Source: Mycobacterium sp. URHD0025
GTDB taxonomy: Bacteria; Actinomycetota; Actinomycetes; Mycobacteriales; Mycobacteriaceae
Direction: 5' to 3'
Assembly: GCF_000426065.1 (NCBI RefSeq)
Contig: NZ_AUEQ01000001.1
Coordinates: 124,001 to 188,000 of the forward strand
DNA: 64,000 bases
The notes under the pieces were generated by a model that worked only from the letters and a program-made list of their open reading frames with translations, was not told the DNA's origin and ran no database searches. A program made the translations under genes and the position numbers. Positions 35,630-44,234 of this stretch are shown here, piece by piece. Numbering within the stretch: position 1 is the stretch's first letter; each line of letters opens with the position of its first letter.

Positions 35630-36517
35630 TCAGCCCTGGAAAACGCGGATCCAGTCGACCAGCATCTCGGCCGGGTAGTTGCCGCCACTCGGATCACGGC
35701 CACCCGAGCCGCCGACGGCGATGTTGAACACCGGCACCAACGTGTAGCCCGGATCGTTGAAAGGCCAGTCCTCCAACGAGTTCGCCGGAACCTCGAAGAA
35801 CGGTTCCATGCCCGGGGCGTAGTCCTTCCAGAAGTACATGCCCGTCGGAGTCCACGACATCCGCCAGGTGTGCCACCCGCTGTCGATGGGGTGCGGGTCG
35901 GTGGCGAACGATTCACCGTCCAGCCGAGCGTGCACCGTGCTGCCCGACGGCCAGTCGCGGTTGCCGTACCACTCCACCAGGTCGACCTCGCCACCGCGGA
36001 CCGGATCGTCGTTCAGGAGCCAGAACGCGGGCCATGCGCCGTCGGTCAGGCAGTTGAGCTTGACCCGGGCCTCCCACGTGGTGCCGATGCCACCGCGCCA
36101 GTTTCCGACGACCTTGGCGCCGGCGTACTTCTCCTGAATGGTGGTGCCCGGGCCGCGTGTCGCGCGGATCACCAGGTTGCCCTTGCCGTCCTGGAACGCG
36201 TGGTCGGTATCGGTGACGTAGCGGCCCATGTTGAACGGCTTGTCCCACTCGACCGGGTTCTTGATGGTCTCGCGCTCGGGCACCAGGTGCCACCACGCCG
36301 GGTCCGGCGGAGAGCCGGCCGGACCGTTGAACTCATCTTGGAACACGAAGGTCGGTGAGGCCGCCGCAGCGGCCGGCGGGGTGGGCGCTCCGGGGGCAGG
36401 CGCAGGCGGGTTATCGCCAATAGCAGGGTCGGCGTTGGCCGTCCCGGCAGGCAATGCAGCCGCTGCCACCCCCAGACCCATCATGAACATCACACTGCGA
36501 CGATCCATCTCAGGCAC
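35630..36517 (-). CDS. Exported GH16 endo-beta-1,3-glucanase-like hydrolase
   Basis: The 295 aa protein starts at GTG 36517 and has a Tat-like signal (MDRRSVMFMMGLGVAAAALP) followed by a Pro/Ala linker. The GH16 domain carries the catalytic motif EVDLVEWYG (E-x-D-x-x-E) and a typical C-terminal DWIRVFQG. It corresponds to M. tuberculosis Rv0315, about 294 aa, annotated as a beta-1,3-glucanase and known as an antigen. It should act on a beta-glucan outside the cell. It converges with the dehydrogenase gene. Confidence 0.92.
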   Translation of the reverse strand: MPEMDRRSVMFMMGLGVAAAALPAGTANADPAIGDNPPAPAPGAPTPPAAAAASPTFVFQDEFNGPAGSPPDPAWWHLVPERETIKNPVEWDKPFNMGRYVTDTDHAFQDGKGNLVIRATRGPGTTIQEKYAGAKVVGNWRGGIGTTWEARVKLNCLTDGAWPAFWLLNDDPVRGGEVDLVEWYGNRDWPSGSTVHARLDGESFATDPHPIDSGWHTWRMSWTPTGMYFWKDYAPGMEPFFEVPANSLEDWPFNDPGYTLVPVFNIAVGGSGGRDPSGGNYPAEMLVDWIRVFQG

Positions 36518-36595
36518 AGCAGAACCTTAACCGAACTCTTACCCACATTTCTGACCCCTGCCCAAAGTTTCGCGGCACCAGATGCGTTTGCCCAG

Positions 36596-37045
36596 CTAGG
36601 AACACACGGCAACCGCGTCATCACGCACCGGAGCGTCGGCGGGCAATGTGTAGGTCACCACGACGTCGGCGTCGGTGGAGCCCTCGTTGGTCACTCGATG
36701 CGCCACCCCGGCGGGAATGACGACCGCCTGGCCGGCGGTGTATTCCACGGGCGCACAGTCGGCAGCGGTTTGCACCACCACCGCCCCCTCGTTGATCACC
36801 GACTGTTCCCATCCCGGATGACTGTGCCAACCGCTGCCGGCGCCGGGTTTCAGCAGCAGGCCCTGCACATGCAACGTGGTGGGCTGGCCCGCGGTCACCA
36901 CCCAGATCGGTGCGGTGGTCGTGCCTTTGCCGAGATCAGTGCGCACCACGTCACCTTCGGCAGGCGTGGCTGAGGCCGGTGCGGACAGCGCACCCGCGAC
37001 GAACAAGGTCAGTACGCCGACGACGACGGCATGAATGCGATTCAC
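36596..37045 (-). CDS. Secreted cupin-domain protein
   Basis: I start this 149 aa protein at GTG 37045, with GGGAGGT just before it. A signal peptide (VVVGVLTLFVAGALSAPASA) is followed by a single cupin barrel. The barrel has GSGWHSHPGWEQSVINEG as the first metal motif (His, His, Glu) and GVAHRVTNEG as the second. The two Cys (ADCAP and the final AVCS) may pair outside the cell. Function is unknown. Confidence 0.82.
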   Translation of the reverse strand: MNRIHAVVVGVLTLFVAGALSAPASATPAEGDVVRTDLGKGTTTAPIWVVTAGQPTTLHVQGLLLKPGAGSGWHSHPGWEQSVINEGAVVVQTAADCAPVEYTAGQAVVIPAGVAHRVTNEGSTDADVVVTYTLPADAPVRDDAVAVCS

Positions 37046-37151
37046 GGTACCTCCCGGTTTGTTGATCGAAAGGTACATCCGGGCCGGCGGCTCGGCAGCA
37101 CATTACCTGCGCCAAACTCCGATCAGCACAACCACAGCAACGCAATTCGCG

Positions 37152-39002
37152 TCACGGGTACGGCTGATACGGATACTGCGGCTGCTGCTGATACGGATAT
37201 TGCGGCTGCTGTTGGTACGGGTACTGAGGCTGCTGTGTCTCACCGCGGTTCGGCACCTGGATCGGAATCGGCACCGGGACGAACGGCACGGTGACATAGG
37301 TCGTCGTCATCGGATTCGTCGTCGTGGTGGTCGGTGTCGGCGTCGTCGTGGTGGTCGTCGGCGGCGTCGTTGTCGTGGTCGTGGTGGTTGTCGTTGTGGT
37401 CGTCGTGACGGGAGGCGGCGTCGTGGTCTGCGTGACGACGTGGGTTTCCGTCACCGGCGGCGGGGGCGCCTGCGTCACGGTGACCGGCGGCGGCGCTTGG
37501 GTCACCGGTTCTGGCGCGGGCGGCGGTTCGACAGGCGCCGGCGGCGGGGCCTCGACCGGGCTGGGCGCCACCTCCTGCGGCGGCAACGGCTTGGGCTCGG
37601 GCGGCTTGACCTCTGAACTCGGCGCCGTGCCCGTCGCGCTGGTCAACGCATAGGTCACGCCACCGATGGCCACCACGACCAGCGCCGCGGCAACCGCGAA
37701 AACCGTCAGCGGCAACCGCTGCCAGCCCCCGCTCGGCTGCTCGATCGGCCCCGTCGGCGGCACGTACTGCACGGCCGGACGCGCCGCGGTCTCGCTGCCG
37801 TAGGAGTCGACGAGGTCGGGCCCGGTGTAGGGCACCACGTCGTCTCCGGCGTCGTCCTCGGACCAGGCCAGCGCCCGGAACGTGGAGGAACCTTCGGATC
37901 CTCCTGCGCCGGAAGGGATTCCGGCCGTCGGCACGACAGCCGCGACCCCCAGGGTGGGGGCCACACCGGTTTGCGCGTCAGCGTCGGAGAGGTACGCGGC
38001 GGACAGTGCCGCGCCGATCGCGGCGTCGAGTGCAGGCTGCGGCGTGGTCACCACCACGGCTTGCGAGTGTTCCGAAAGCTGTTGGGTGACAAGAGGGATG
38101 CTTGCGCCGCCACCGATGGTCACCACCGCCGAGACCGCCGGCCAGCTGATCCCGTTGCGCTCCAACGCTTTTTCCAACGCATCCAATACGCCGGCGAGAG
38201 GGGCTTGCATCAGCGACTCGAGCTCGGTGCGAGTGATGCGCACGGTGGCCGAATAACCGGGCAGTTCGACCGCCAGATCGGTCGCGGTGTCTGCCGACAG
38301 CCGTTCCTTGGCCTGACGGCACTCCTCACGCAGCCGGGCCAGCGATCCGACCGCCGCGGTCGCCGCCGGATCGATGCCACCGGCCTGGACCACGCCGTCG
38401 AGCACATGCGCGAGCAGCGCCTGATCGATCTGGTCGCCGGAGAAATCGGGATAGCGGGTGGTCTCGTCGATCGGCTCGAAGGCCGACGTGGCGTCGGCCA
38501 GCGTGACGCTGGTACCGCCGCCGCCGAAGTCCAGCAGGGCCACCACGCCGTTGGACGGCAGTCCGGGATTGGCCCGCAGCGCCGCCAGGGAGGCGACGGC
38601 ATCGGGAACCAGCCGCGGCGGCCTCCCGTCACGGGAGAAGGCCGGGTTGGTACGCAGCGCATGGCGCAGGGCACGCAGCGTGGGGGCTCCCCAGTGCGCG
38701 GGGACGGCGATGGCCAACTGATCGGAGGGCCCACCGGCAAGCTCCACCATGGCGTCGAGAGCCTCGACCAGCAGGGTGTCCGCGGGATAGGACGCGCCGT
38801 CGGGGGCCACGAGCGGCACGGGATCACCGACCCGCTCGACGAATCCGCTCAACGTGACACCATGTCCGGATTCGGGCATGCCGACCTGCGGCGTCCGGTC
38901 CGTCGACAAGGTCAACACCGAACGCCGGCTGACAGGTTGATTGCCGACGCGCGCCGCAACCAAGTTGGTGGTCCCGATCGACAACCCCAACGGGCCGCTC
39001 AT
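37152..39002 (-). CDS. Rv0312-like protein: Hsp70-like domain, membrane helix, Pro/Thr-rich tail
   Basis: The 616 aa protein begins at ATG 39002 (SGPLGLSIGTTNLVAARVG), matching my memory of Rv0312 (620 aa). Residues 1 to about 330 form an Hsp70/actin-type ATPase with LSIGTTNLVA (phosphate 1), VALLDFGGGGTSVTL (phosphate 2), VVTIGGGASIPLV (adenosine) and AIGAALSAAYLS. One helix (LTVFAVAAALVVVAIGGVTYAL) follows. An extracytoplasmic tail of about 170 residues contains runs of Thr and repeated QYPYQQQP at the very end. It is likely an envelope protein of unknown function. The open frame continues upstream to 39296 but has no support. Confidence 0.85.
   Translation of the reverse strand: MSGPLGLSIGTTNLVAARVGNQPVSRRSVLTLSTDRTPQVGMPESGHGVTLSGFVERVGDPVPLVAPDGASYPADTLLVEALDAMVELAGGPSDQLAIAVPAHWGAPTLRALRHALRTNPAFSRDGRPPRLVPDAVASLAALRANPGLPSNGVVALLDFGGGGTSVTLADATSAFEPIDETTRYPDFSGDQIDQALLAHVLDGVVQAGGIDPAATAAVGSLARLREECRQAKERLSADTATDLAVELPGYSATVRITRTELESLMQAPLAGVLDALEKALERNGISWPAVSAVVTIGGGASIPLVTQQLSEHSQAVVVTTPQPALDAAIGAALSAAYLSDADAQTGVAPTLGVAAVVPTAGIPSGAGGSEGSSTFRALAWSEDDAGDDVVPYTGPDLVDSYGSETAARPAVQYVPPTGPIEQPSGGWQRLPLTVFAVAAALVVVAIGGVTYALTSATGTAPSSEVKPPEPKPLPPQEVAPSPVEAPPPAPVEPPPAPEPVTQAPPPVTVTQAPPPPVTETHVVTQTTTPPPVTTTTTTTTTTTTTTPPTTTTTTPTPTTTTTNPMTTTYVTVPFVPVPIPIQVPNRGETQQPQYPYQQQPQYPYQQQPQYPYQPYP
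37155..37235 (-). repeat. Coding repeats QYPYQQQP at C-terminus of Rv0312-like protein
   Basis: About three tandem 24-base units encode Tyr-Pro-Tyr-Gln-rich octapeptides. A poly-Thr (ACN) tract follows at about 37299-37420 in the same gene. Both are likely to vary in length. Confidence 0.75.
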
Positions 39003-39316
39003 AACGCACGCCACGATAGCCGCCGCGCGGCGCCGGGGCCTTTCGACACTCCGTGAGGCCCGCCACCAAGCACGTTCCGCCGGTGCGGTTTTGGACTGTT
39101 CAGCAACGCTTATGCGGCACACAGGAACAGTGTTGGTCACTGACGATGCCGGCCATGCGCAACAGCATGGCAACGAATTCAGAGCCGACGCGCACCGTCG
39201 TGTATGTCGATGTCGAACATTGCGACACCGTTCCGAGCCGCCCCGAAAACACGAACGCAACCGTGACACCAGGCAAACCAGCGTTTGACTGCACAAACCG
39301 CGGGTACAGCACGACC
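39003..39316. other. Divergent intergenic region
   Basis: About 314 bases separate the Rv0312-like gene and the FAD-Rieske gene and presumably hold both promoters. I see no gene or clear palindrome in it. Confidence 0.5.
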
Positions 39317-40825
39317 ATGACGTCGCTATGGCTCGCCGACCGCCCTCACCACCCGGTTACCCCCACACTCGCCGAAGAATCGGAGCGAAGCGCGGACGTC
39401 GTCGTGGTCGGCGCCGGCATCACCGGTCTGGTCACAGCCGTCCTGCTGGCACGCGCCGGACAGGACGTGCTGGTCCTGGAGGGACGGACTGCGGGCGCCG
39501 GCGCCACCGGCAACACCACCGCCAAGATCAGCCTGTTGCAGGGCACCAGGATGACCGACATCGTGAGCAAACACTCGCCGCAGGTGGCTCGGCAGTACGC
39601 CGAGGGCAATCTGGAGGGGCAGCAGTGGTTGATCGACTACTGCGCGGCCCGCGGGATCGACCTACAGCGCCACGCCGCTTACACGTACGCGCAGTCGCCC
39701 CATGGCGTCGCCCGGGCCAAGGCCGAGCTGGAGGCCTGCCGGACAGCGGGTCTGGATGTCGACTGGGTCGACGAGGCAGATGTTCCCTTCCCGTTCCACG
39801 GCGCAGTCCGGTTGGAGAATCAGGCGCAGTTCGACCCCATGCCGTTGCTGGACAGCCTGATCGCCGAACTGCGGGAGCGCGACGGGCGCCTGGTCGAGGG
39901 CGCCAGGGTGCAACGTGTCAGCCACGACGGCGGCGCCCGCCTCAAGCTGAGGGTGCAGACCGGGACCGGCACCGAAGTGGACGTACTCGCCAATCGGTGC
40001 GTTTTGGCCACCGGTATTCCGATTCTGGACCGCGGCGGATTCTTCGCCCGGCTCAAGCCCAACCGGTCCTACTGCATGGCGTTCCGGGTGCCGGGCAATA
40101 TCACTCGAGGCATGTTCATCTCGACCGATTCCCCCACGCGCTCAACACGTTCGGTGCCGACTGCCGACGGAGAACTGCTCATCGTCGGCGGAGCCGGCCA
40201 TCCCGTTGGACGCAGCAAGGACCCTGCCGCATCGGTCGACGAGCTCGCGTCCTGGACCACGATGCACTGGCCCGGCGCCGTCCGAACCCACTTCTGGTCG
40301 GCGCAGGACTACGCCCCCGTCGATGCGCTTCCCTATGTCGGCCCGATCCTGCCGGGTCATGAAGAGATCCTGGTCGCAACGGGTTTCGACAAATGGGGCA
40401 TGACCAACGGGGTTGCCGCCGCGCTGGCATTGTCCGGACGCATGCTGGGCGGTCGAATGGACTGGGCCGAAGCCTTCGCAAGTTGGAGCCCACACGAGCT
40501 GTCCGGGCTGGCCACCGCGGTGCAGGCCAACCTCGAGGTCGGGTTGAACATGGCCAAGGGCTGGATCGCTCCGGTGACCCGCATCGGCACGCCGGCCGCC
40601 GAGGACTGCGGGGTCGTCAGCGGGCTGCCGTGGCGTCTCGAGGCGCACAGTGTGGTCGACGGAGTCCCGCGGACGGTATCGCCGGTGTGTCCTCACCTGG
40701 GCGGGATCGTGAATTGGAACGACGCCGACAAGTCCTGGGACTGCCCGCTGCACGGATCGCGCTTTGCTCCGGACGGCACGCTGATCGAGGGCCCGGCCAC
40801 CCGCGACCTCAGCCGTTCGGGATAG
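39317..40825 (+). CDS. FAD-dependent oxidoreductase fused to a Rieske domain
   Basis: The 502 aa protein starts at ATG 39317. An N-terminal DAO-type FAD domain has VVVGAGITGLVTAVLLARAG and EGRTAGAGATGNTTAK, and its second flavin site includes VATGFDKWGMTNG. After about residue 420 a Rieske [2Fe-2S] domain follows, with CPHLGG and CPLHGSRF supplying two Cys and two His. The fusion resembles bacterial glycine/D-amino acid oxidase-like proteins with a Rieske tail, whose substrates are mostly unknown. The upstream in-frame extension is rejected because it lacks such motifs. Confidence 0.92.
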   Translation: MTSLWLADRPHHPVTPTLAEESERSADVVVVGAGITGLVTAVLLARAGQDVLVLEGRTAGAGATGNTTAKISLLQGTRMTDIVSKHSPQVARQYAEGNLEGQQWLIDYCAARGIDLQRHAAYTYAQSPHGVARAKAELEACRTAGLDVDWVDEADVPFPFHGAVRLENQAQFDPMPLLDSLIAELRERDGRLVEGARVQRVSHDGGARLKLRVQTGTGTEVDVLANRCVLATGIPILDRGGFFARLKPNRSYCMAFRVPGNITRGMFISTDSPTRSTRSVPTADGELLIVGGAGHPVGRSKDPAASVDELASWTTMHWPGAVRTHFWSAQDYAPVDALPYVGPILPGHEEILVATGFDKWGMTNGVAAALALSGRMLGGRMDWAEAFASWSPHELSGLATAVQANLEVGLNMAKGWIAPVTRIGTPAAEDCGVVSGLPWRLEAHSVVDGVPRTVSPVCPHLGGIVNWNDADKSWDCPLHGSRFAPDGTLIEGPATRDLSRSG

Positions 40826-40828
40826 CGC

Positions 40829-40850
40829 CACACCGGCTCCGGCCGGTGTG
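40829..40850. terminator. Short GC hairpin after the FAD-Rieske gene
   Basis: CACACCGG (40829-40836) pairs with CCGGTGTG (40843-40850) across a 6-base loop. It lies between the FAD-Rieske stop and the start of the next gene. Confidence 0.6.
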
Positions 40851-40855
40851 CTCAA

Positions 40856-41323
40856 ATGTCGGGCATGGGTGACATCGACGACATCGAGCAAGTCAAGTAC
40901 CGGTACCTGCGAGCGCTGGACACCAAGCACTGGGACGAGTTCGCCGACACCCTCACCGAGGACATCGCGGGCGATTACGGGCAGTCCATGGGCAAGACGC
41001 TGCACTTCACCGACCGCGACTCGCTGGTCGACTACATGAAGAGCTCCTTGGGGCCGGAGGTGATCACCGAGCATCGCGTCGCGCACCCGGAGATCGAGGT
41101 GAACGGCGACGAGGCCACCGCCACCTGGTACCTACAGGACCGGGTGATCGTCCCGAGCATGAACTTCATGCTGTTCGGCTCGGCCTTCTATCACGACCGC
41201 TACCGGCGGACGGCCGACGGCTGGAAGATCAGCGCAACCGGATACGACCGCACCTACGACGCCACCCTCTCGCTGGAGGGGCTGAACTTCAAACTGGAAC
41301 CCGGTGCGGCCCTTAATATCTGA
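40856..41323 (+). CDS. SnoaL/NTF2-like protein, Rv0310c homologue
   Basis: The 155 aa protein (ATG 40856, or 40865) is an NTF2-fold SnoaL_4 type. The N-terminal helix IEQVKYRYLRALDTKHWDEFADTL is followed by EHRVAHPEIEVNGDEATATWYLQD and FYHDRYRRTADGWKISATGYDRTY. It corresponds in place and size to Rv0310c. Relatives include ring-opening and dehydration enzymes, but many have no known reaction. It converges with the L,D-transpeptidase-like gene, 1 base between stops. Confidence 0.85.
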   Translation: MSGMGDIDDIEQVKYRYLRALDTKHWDEFADTLTEDIAGDYGQSMGKTLHFTDRDSLVDYMKSSLGPEVITEHRVAHPEIEVNGDEATATWYLQDRVIVPSMNFMLFGSAFYHDRYRRTADGWKISATGYDRTYDATLSLEGLNFKLEPGAALNI

Positions 41324-41324
41324 G

Positions 41325-41978
41325 CTATTTCGCGACGGCGATGACGGCGCCCGGGCGTAGCCACTGCATGATCTTCACCAGGGTGGCGTCATCGATCGCG
41401 ACGCAGCCGGCCGTTGGCCCGCCGTCGGTGGTGTGGACGAAGAACGCGCCGCCGTTGCCGGGCACCCTGGCCTTGTTGACGCCCATCACGATGGCGTGCT
41501 TGTAGGCCGAGATGTTCAGGTTCTCGGTTCCACTGCTCAGATCGGTGTTGAACGGGCACTGCGCCTTCTGACACACCTGCATGGTGTTGTAGGTCGGGCT
41601 CTTCATGTCGCCGTCCCACCAGTGGTCGGGGGTCACCTGGACGTACTGCAGTCCACTGCCCGGATTGGGTGCGGTGCCGAACGCGAAGTCGAGGCTGAAA
41701 ACGCCCATGGGCGTCTTCATTTCACCGTCATGGGTCTGCGGCGCCATACCGTTGGCACCGATATTGGCCGGAATCCCGGCACCGATCGGCTGCCATCCGG
41801 CCGGGCCACGTTGCCAGACATCCATCTTGGCCTTCGAACCGCCAACGCCGACAACCGAAATCACCTGGGTGGCATTGCCGACCGATGACGCGAACCATGG
41901 TGGATCCACCGCATGCGCAGCCGGAGCTGACGCCAGTGCCAGTACCGCAGCACACAGCACAACCAGCAATCGACGCAC
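41325..41978 (-). CDS. Exported L,D-transpeptidase (YkuD)-like protein, Rv0309 homologue
   Basis: The 217 aa protein starts at GTG 41978 and has a clear signal peptide ([21 protein letters not shown]). The C-terminal motif FFVHTTDGGPTAGCVAIDD holds the His and catalytic-type Cys of YkuD domains (HxxxxxxxxGC), though the usual Arg after the Cys is replaced. It matches Rv0309 (218 aa). It probably acts at the cell wall. There is no LysM or Ig-like domain of the major mycobacterial Ldt enzymes. Confidence 0.87.
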   Translation of the reverse strand: MRRLLVVLCAAVLALASAPAAHAVDPPWFASSVGNATQVISVVGVGGSKAKMDVWQRGPAGWQPIGAGIPANIGANGMAPQTHDGEMKTPMGVFSLDFAFGTAPNPGSGLQYVQVTPDHWWDGDMKSPTYNTMQVCQKAQCPFNTDLSSGTENLNISAYKHAIVMGVNKARVPGNGGAFFVHTTDGGPTAGCVAIDDATLVKIMQWLRPGAVIAVAK

Positions 41979-42072
41979 TCGTCCATCGTGGACGCGCGGG
42001 CTATCGCTGACGTCAAGGTTCGGACACGATCGGGTCGCGGCTTTCGAACGTGTTCACAGCTAGGTTGGCCTC

Positions 42073-43548
42073 ATGAACCTTCGACGGATCGGCCGCGGCC
42101 TTGGCACGTTGGATCGCGAGGTTTTCGAGGCGGTCGCGGAGTCCCCCAGTCCGCTGCTCGACACCGTGATGCCGAAGCTGACATCGGCCGCCGACCACTC
42201 GAAGTTATGGCTCGCCCTCGGCGCCGTCCTCGGAGTGTTGGGCGGACCGGCCGCGCGCCGCGGCAGCGCCCGCGGTGTGGCGAGCCTGGCCGTGACCAGC
42301 CTGCTGACCAATCAGGTGGCCAAGCGGGTGTGGCGCAGGCCCCGTCCGGATCACCGGCTGGTGCCGCAGGTCCGCCGCTCGCGGCGCATGCCGACCTCGC
42401 ATTCCCTGCCGTCGGGGCATTCCGCGAGCGCGGCCGCCTTCGCCGTCGGGGTCGGGCTCGAAAGCCCACCCATCGGCCTGGGTCTCGCGCTGCTGGCCGG
42501 CCTGGTCGGGCTCTCCCGTGTTGCGACGGGCGCCCACTACCCCGGCGACGTGTTCGCCGGATTCGGCATCGGCGCAGGCATCGCCATCCTGGGCGGCCGT
42601 GTGATCCCACCGATCCCCACCGCAAGCCTGCCCACGGCCGCACCCCTGCGCTTCCACACGCCGGCCCGACCCCAGGGCGCCGGCGTCGTGCTCGTCATCA
42701 ACCCGGCCTCGGGCGGTGGCACGGGCGCCCGGGTGGTCGACGAGGTGCGCGACGCGCTGCCGGAGACCGAGATCATCGAGTTGGGCGAAGGCGACGACGT
42801 CGTCGAGGTACTCCGCGCCGCGGCCGCGCGCTGCGAGGTGCTCGCGGTCGGCGGTGGTGACGGCACGGTGGCGTGTGCGGCCGGCATCGCCGTCCAGGCC
42901 GAGGTGCCGCTCGCGGTGTTTCCCGGCGGTACCTTCAACCACTTCGCCAAGGACATCGGCTGCGACAGCGCGGCGCGGACAGTCGGTGCCATTCGCGACG
43001 GTAGTGCGGCGTATGTCGACCTGGTGAGCCTCAACGAGGATGACGGGCAGAACACCATGGTGATCAACACGGCCAGCATCGGCGCCTATCCGAAGTATGT
43101 GCGGGTGCGGGAGAAGCTCGAGCACCGACTCGGCAAGAAGCTGGCCGGCGCCTACGCGCTCTATCACGTACTGCGTCGCGACGAGCCGGTGCGCATCACC
43201 TACGACGACAAGACGCTGCAGACTTCGCTGTTCTTCCTTGGCAATTCGACATACTTCCCGTCGGGTTTCGCGCCGTCGCACCGTCCGCGTCTCGATGACG
43301 GCCTGATCGATGTGCGGATCCTGGAGACCGGCAAGCGGTTGAGCCGGCTTCGGATCGCGACCGCCATCGCGTTGGGCCGCCTGGAACGCAGCCCGCTGTA
43401 TCACGAGTTGCAGGTGCCCAAGTTCCGGTTCACCACCGTCGACGGGCCCACGGTGCTCGCGCACGACGGCGAGGTCGGCGAGTCCTGCAGCGAGGCGACG
43501 TTCAGCGCCCGTTACCGGGCGCTGCCGGTGTTTCGTCCGCTGCCGTGA
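42073..43548 (+). CDS. Fusion of PAP2 phosphatase and diacylglycerol/sphingosine kinase-like domain
   Basis: The 491 aa protein has an N-terminal PAP2 domain (residues about 30-180) with the three motifs KRVWRRPRP, PSGHS and SRVATGAHYPGD. A short linker is followed by a DAGK/LCB5 catalytic domain with VLVINPASGGG and the nucleotide loop GGGDGTVACAAG, then a C-terminal beta domain (FSAR...). One half removes phosphate from a lipid phosphate and the other adds it, so the fusion may interconvert lipids such as phosphatidic acid and diacylglycerol. Its 3' end overlaps the convergent PAP2 gene by 47 bases. Confidence 0.92.
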   Translation: MNLRRIGRGLGTLDREVFEAVAESPSPLLDTVMPKLTSAADHSKLWLALGAVLGVLGGPAARRGSARGVASLAVTSLLTNQVAKRVWRRPRPDHRLVPQVRRSRRMPTSHSLPSGHSASAAAFAVGVGLESPPIGLGLALLAGLVGLSRVATGAHYPGDVFAGFGIGAGIAILGGRVIPPIPTASLPTAAPLRFHTPARPQGAGVVLVINPASGGGTGARVVDEVRDALPETEIIELGEGDDVVEVLRAAAARCEVLAVGGGDGTVACAAGIAVQAEVPLAVFPGGTFNHFAKDIGCDSAARTVGAIRDGSAAYVDLVSLNEDDGQNTMVINTASIGAYPKYVRVREKLEHRLGKKLAGAYALYHVLRRDEPVRITYDDKTLQTSLFFLGNSTYFPSGFAPSHRPRLDDGLIDVRILETGKRLSRLRIATAIALGRLERSPLYHELQVPKFRFTTVDGPTVLAHDGEVGESCSEATFSARYRALPVFRPLP

Positions 43549-44176
43549 CCGGTGCCTGATACGGCGGCGCCAGCAGGACGCACAGCACGAAGTACGCGTA
43601 GCCCAGCGCCCAGCCCGCCATCACGTCGGACGGGTGATGCACGTTGAGCACCACGCGGCCCACGCCGATCAGGACGATCACCGCCGCGCCGACCACGCAC
43701 AGCCAGCCACGCACCCGCGCGGACAGCGCGGGCCACCCCACATAGAGCAGCGCCAACACGCTGACCATCACGCCGAGCGCATGCCCGGACGGGAACGAGG
43801 ACGACAACGCGTAGACCATGGCCGTGTCGGGGCGCGGGCGGTCGACGACGGCCTTGACCAGTTCGGTGACGATTCCGCTGAGTTCCACGGTCAGCACCAG
43901 GAACAGCGCCACGCGGTACTGCCTGCGCACCAACGCGGCCACGATGATCGCCAGGCCGACCAGGCGGAACCCCAACGGGCCCAGGACCGTGCAGAAGACG
44001 TCCCACGCCGTCACCCACCCCGGCCGGGCGATGCCGTAGGAGTAGGCCGCGGACAACGCGGTGTCATCGACTGCGGCCAGCCAGCCCCAGTGCAGCGCGG
44101 AACCCAGCCACATGGTCGCAAACACCGCGAGCGCCGCCACCGCGGTCACGTTCAGCCATCGGGCCCCGATTTTCAC
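43502..44176 (-). CDS. PAP2-family membrane phosphatase, Rv0308 homologue
   Basis: I place the start at GTG 44176 (224 aa), because the ATG at 44236 would overlap the divergent start. It has about six helices and PAP2 motifs KAVVDRPRP, SSFPSGHALG and GRVVLNVHHPSDV with the catalytic His. It should dephosphorylate a polyprenyl or lipid phosphate on the outer face of the membrane. Its position beside the Rv0307c homologue matches M. tuberculosis. The end overlaps the PAP2-DAGK fusion gene on the other strand. Confidence 0.9.
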   Translation of the reverse strand: MKIGARWLNVTAVAALAVFATMWLGSALHWGWLAAVDDTALSAAYSYGIARPGWVTAWDVFCTVLGPLGFRLVGLAIIVAALVRRQYRVALFLVLTVELSGIVTELVKAVVDRPRPDTAMVYALSSSFPSGHALGVMVSVLALLYVGWPALSARVRGWLCVVGAAVIVLIGVGRVVLNVHHPSDVMAGWALGYAYFVLCVLLAPPYQAPVTAADETPAAPGNGR

Positions 44177-44234
44177 CAGCTCATCTCTACCAGCTCCAAC
44201 TGATTTGCCATGTTTGCGCGCTACCGTCGGAGAC

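Noticed and set aside
37035..37616. Arg-rich plus-strand frame opposite the Pro/Thr tail
   Set aside because: It is a mirror of the Thr/Pro codon repeats, not a gene.
39003..39296. N-terminal extension of the Rv0312-like protein
   Set aside because: The extra residues are Cys/Arg-rich and lie in a divergent promoter gap; the ATG at 39002 opens the conserved domain.
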